Origin: Dictyobacter formicarum
GTDB taxonomy: Bacteria; Chloroflexota; Ktedonobacteria; Ktedonobacterales; Ktedonobacteraceae
Direction: 5' to 3'
DNA: 64,000 nucleotides
Assembly (NCBI RefSeq): GCF_016587435.1
Contig: NZ_BNJJ01000012.1
Coordinates: 124,001 to 188,000 of the forward strand
Shown here: positions 63,145-64,000 of the stretch, piece by piece
How positions within the stretch are numbered: the first letter of the stretch is position 1
How the letters are laid out: every line of letters starts with the position of its first letter
Program-made: the position numbers and the translations under genes
Notes under the pieces: model-generated
The model's input: the letters and a program-made list of their open reading frames with translations, nothing else
What the model was told of the DNA's origin: nothing
The model's database searches: none

Positions 63145-63230
63145 TCCGCCTGCGGCGGGGAGAGGAAGAGGATTTTGTGGGGACTAGATTATGCCCCCGG
63201 CAGGAGGGCTCGCCGCCCATCCGCTGGATC
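63145..63230. repeat. GC-rich intergenic repeat, copy 2
   Basis: TCCGCCTGCGGCGGGG at 63145 and GATTATGCCCCCGGCA at 63187 repeat the order of boxes of the copy at 48855, though diverged in between. Confidence 0.35.
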
Positions 63231-63292
63231 GCGACGTACCTGCACCTCCCGCTTTGGACCTGCTTTCATAGATATAATTACCGGCGAAGTAA

Positions 63293-63799
63293 CTATTGTG
63301 CCTGTTGGTTGGCGGGTGTTTTGATGAGATCCAGCTTCATACCGACGTGTGAGCTAACAAAGCCAAGGCGCTCATAGAAGCGGTGCGCATCGGCGCGGCT
63401 GGCATTGGTGGTAAGTTGTACCAACCGACAACCGGACTGTCGTGCCCGCTCAATTGCCCATTCAAATAGATAGCGGCCGATGCCATGACTCCGATAGCGC
63501 TGATCAACGCGCACCGCCTCAATCTGGGCCCGTGTGCTACCCTGAAAACTGAGCAAAGGAATAAGAGTAAACTGAAGTGTGCCAATCACTTCTCCAGCCA
63601 GATCAACCACGATCAATTCATTATTTGGATCTCTATCAATCCGTTCAAACGCTGTGTAATACGCCTGGGGCAAAGGATCTTGATCGTATTCGCGTTGTTT
63701 TCCCAGAATATCATCGGCCAGCAGGCGTACAATCGCAGGCACATCGGCACGTGTGGCCTGGCGAATAGTCAACTGGTCAAATTCAATTGTTTTTTGCAT
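63293..63799 (-). CDS. GNAT family N-acetyltransferase
   Basis: 168 residues. The acetyl-CoA loop RYRSHGIGRYLFEWAIERAR (R-x-x-G-x-G pattern) is intact; strands beta4-beta5 (AQIEAVRVDQ; CRLVQLTTNASRADAHRFYE) follow the family layout. It transfers acetyl groups from acetyl-CoA to an amine. The acceptor is unknown and the neighbours give no clue. Confidence 0.92.
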   Translation of the reverse strand: MQKTIEFDQLTIRQATRADVPAIVRLLADDILGKQREYDQDPLPQAYYTAFERIDRDPNNELIVVDLAGEVIGTLQFTLIPLLSFQGSTRAQIEAVRVDQRYRSHGIGRYLFEWAIERARQSGCRLVQLTTNASRADAHRFYERLGFVSSHVGMKLDLIKTPANQQAQ

Positions 63800-63917
63800 A
63801 GATTATTTGCTCCATTCAATATCATAGATCTCGTGAAAAATATTGCATTCAAAAAGGTGGCTCGAGAGTCTAGTTTTACCGACCTCGATAGTACACAGCC
63901 TAACCCAGGCCGCTACT

Positions 63918-64000
63918 AGACTGTGTCTGACTCCCACGCCCATCGTGGTCTCTTCGCCTCACGCTACGCTCCTGCGGAGCTCAAAAGAGGTTTTTTTTAT
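63918..64000. mobile_element. MITE-like intergenic element, copy G (cut by the window end)
   Basis: Left end AGACTGTGTCTGACTCCCAC, then CTCTTCGCCTCACGCTACGC and GCGGAGCTCAAAAGAGG. The stem would begin at the last bases and runs off the window. Confidence 0.55.

Overview
The window looks like chromosomal DNA of a filamentous, spore-forming Chloroflexota of the Ktedonobacteria type (inference). The base composition is near 50% GC. There is a giant MalT/LuxR-type STAND regulator with an N-terminal integrase-like DNA-binding segment, a TIR-like/WD40 protein, a Chlor_Arch_YYY (DUF2298) membrane protein, a SigJ-type ECF sigma factor, several MFS drug exporters and many paralogous regulators. Genes are loosely packed, and many gaps hold long perfect hairpins. 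No rRNA, tRNA, CRISPR array, phage or transposase gene was seen.

Layout. 1-3.7 kb: a zinc-ribbon protein (cut by the window edge) divergent from an Hsp70-VWA fusion that is followed by a second zinc-ribbon P-loop protein with a matching N-terminus. 3.8-8.8 kb: stress-type membrane protein, aldo/keto reductase, cytochrome P450, a sialidase-like fragment and a conserved hypothetical. 9.0-9.3 kb: a small Cys/His-rich peptide with a RiPP-like leader. 9.6-18 kb: DHA2 MFS exporter, Pro/Gln-rich protein, GH13 amylase-type enzyme, Cys-dependent phosphatase, truncated-TIR/WD40 protein, MFS exporter. 18.3-20.4 kb: PadR regulator plus FAD monooxygenase behind a 46-bp perfect palindrome. 20.8-28.3 kb: secreted wall/carbohydrate-binding protein with 11-bp promoter repeats, small hypothetical, amidohydrolase, TetA-like MFS, LuxR/MalT giant.

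28.5-36.6 kb is a self-contained sugar-uptake and degradation locus: a LacI regulator divergent from solute-binding protein, two permeases, a GH2 enzyme and a GH43 lipoprotein. It has a well-formed promoter with a palindromic operator just after the -10 box and no dedicated ATPase gene, so a shared MsmK-type ATPase elsewhere is likely. 36.6-48.5 kb: degenerate receiver protein, PEP-synthase/rifampicin-phosphotransferase-like enzyme, ECF sigma, MDR oxidoreductase, YYY membrane protein, four-PAS histidine kinase, small hypothetical. 49-54 kb: HAD phosphatase, S51 peptidase, HtrA protease, YtxH-like protein, DinB-like protein. 54.5-60.7 kb: NAD(P)-binding reductase, a 1344-residue protein built of about 25 copies of a 37-residue helical repeat capped by TPRs, DNA polymerase IV. 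60.7-61.5 kb: a promoter with no gene and a structured non-coding stretch. 61.5-63.8 kb: TetR, ABM monooxygenase and deazaflavin-dependent reductase operon, then a GNAT acetyltransferase.

The most unusual features are: a dispersed family of intergenic elements whose long stems differ between copies yet stay fully paired; the orphan Cys/His-rich RiPP-like precursor; the 37-residue repeat protein; the Hsp70-VWA gene with a G-run frameshift flanked by paired zinc-ribbon genes; and a candidate ncRNA after the polymerase IV gene. Function calls come from motif recognition by eye; no database search was run.
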